Below, in pieces: positions 63,708 through 64,000 of a stretch of DNA of 64,000 nucleotides. Made by a program: the position numbers and the translations under genes. The DNA comes from Paraliobacillus salinarum. GTDB taxonomy: Bacteria; Bacillota; Bacilli; Bacillales; Amphibacillaceae. The notes beneath the pieces are model-generated. The model had not been told where the DNA came from. It did not search any database and saw only the letters and a program-made list of their open reading frames with translations. The first letter of the stretch is position 1. Every line of letters begins with the position of its first letter. The stretch lies in contig NZ_JACEFA010000001.1 in assembly GCF_014083865.1 (NCBI RefSeq), forward strand, positions 372,001 to 436,000. Direction: 5' to 3'.

Positions 63708-64000
63708 TTATACTTTATATTTCGTTTTATACCTGTTTGCCAAATATTCAAACGGCTTATAGCTAACTACCATAAATAAAACATTACCGAAGGCGTGATA
63801 GAAATCAAATAATAAACCACTTACATAATAGCCCCAAAAGACTCCAGAAATCATATAATTTGTTAAAGCAAAAAATAGTCCATATATAAATCCTGACACA
63901 ATCGCTAATAGAACTAATATGGGGAACTGCCTTCTCTTCCAAACTAAGCCGATTACACCACTCAATAAACCAATCAAAATATAAGCTATTATTTGCCAAA
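63708..64000 (-). CDS. Partial membrane protein, possible ECF-transporter S component
   Basis: The frame is open from the stop at 63708 to the right edge, so only the C-terminal 97 residues are seen. At least three membrane segments are visible. The motif GLLFDFYHAFGNVLFMVV resembles the last transmembrane helices of S components of energy-coupling factor vitamin transporters. No substrate can be named. A downstream gene start with GTG or TTG would be inside the visible part but is not needed. The gene reads toward sigX, 60 bases away, and may read through. Confidence 0.55.
   Translation of the reverse strand, partial: WQIIAYILIGLLSGVIGLVWKRRQFPILVLLAIVSGFIYGLFFALTNYMISGVFWGYYVSGLLFDFYHAFGNVLFMVVSYKPFEYLANRYKTKYKV

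Overview
The window is a stretch of AT-rich chromosomal DNA from an endospore-forming member of the Bacillaceae. Support comes from spore genes (cotD, spoIVA, a spoVIF-like gene, sleB-ypeB, cotJABC), a class B RNase P RNA, a bacillithiol gene pair (bshA, ypdA), the TRAP gene mtrB, and gene order that follows the ypsC-to-sigX part of the Bacillus subtilis chromosome almost gene for gene. The genus cannot be fixed from sequence alone; the divergence would fit a halophilic or alkaliphilic relative such as Oceanobacillus, Gracilibacillus or Virgibacillus (inference). Nearly all genes lie on the minus strand. The plus-strand exceptions are recU-ponA, ypjC, ansA, cotJABC and fer.

Layout. Positions 1-4000 hold the start of rlmL (cut by the window edge), rnpB, gpsB, ypsA, cotD, yppE and a small coiled-coil gene. 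4013-7162 is recU-ponA (plus). 7186-12222 holds the dnaD-nth-ypoC and ypmA-ypmB-aspB-asnS operons; ypmA is a 56-codon gene overlapping ypmB. Next come a degenerate metallo-beta-lactamase-fold exported protein and dinG. 16221-23257 is the ypjD-dapB-mgsA-bshA-cca-birA-panBCD operon. 23445-26788 holds ypjC, a dispersed repeat, a YugP-type zinc peptidase, ypjB and ypjA. 26893-39412 holds ypiB, ypiA, the aromatic supraoperon aroC-aroB-aroH-hisC-tyrA-aroA, cheR, ndk, the menaquinone side-chain genes hepS-menH-hepT, and mtrB. 39489-49816 holds hbs, spoIVA, spoVIF, gpsA, der, the YIEGIA gene and its small partner, yphA, an S1-domain protein gene, plsC, cmk and a PilZ gene. 49950-58763 holds sleB-ypeB, prsW, ansA, a second and larger copy of the dispersed repeat, ypdA, the mecA paralogue ypbH, a CBS gene, cotJABC and ypbE. 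The end holds recS, ypbB, fer, rsiX, sigX and a partial membrane protein.

Working together. rlmL, rnpB, der, the S1-domain protein, cca and asnS serve RNA and translation. gpsB and ponA belong to wall synthesis during growth and division. spoIVA, cotD, cotJABC, sleB-ypeB and the YIEGIA pair serve spore assembly and germination, and SigE-type promoters can be read upstream of spoIVA and cotJA. A good SigX-type promoter precedes sigX, implying autoregulation.

The most unusual features are losses and an element rather than a new enzyme system. Gene blocks found at these positions in B. subtilis are missing: trpEDCFBA between aroH and hisC, ypiF-qcrABC between ypiB and ypjA, bshB1 between mgsA and bshA, folE next to mtrB, and gudB next to ypdA. 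Two copies of a palindromic dispersed repeat each sit exactly between a convergent gene pair, with covarying stem bases; the second copy supplies the ansA stop codon. No phage, transposase, CRISPR array, tRNA or obvious defence system was seen.
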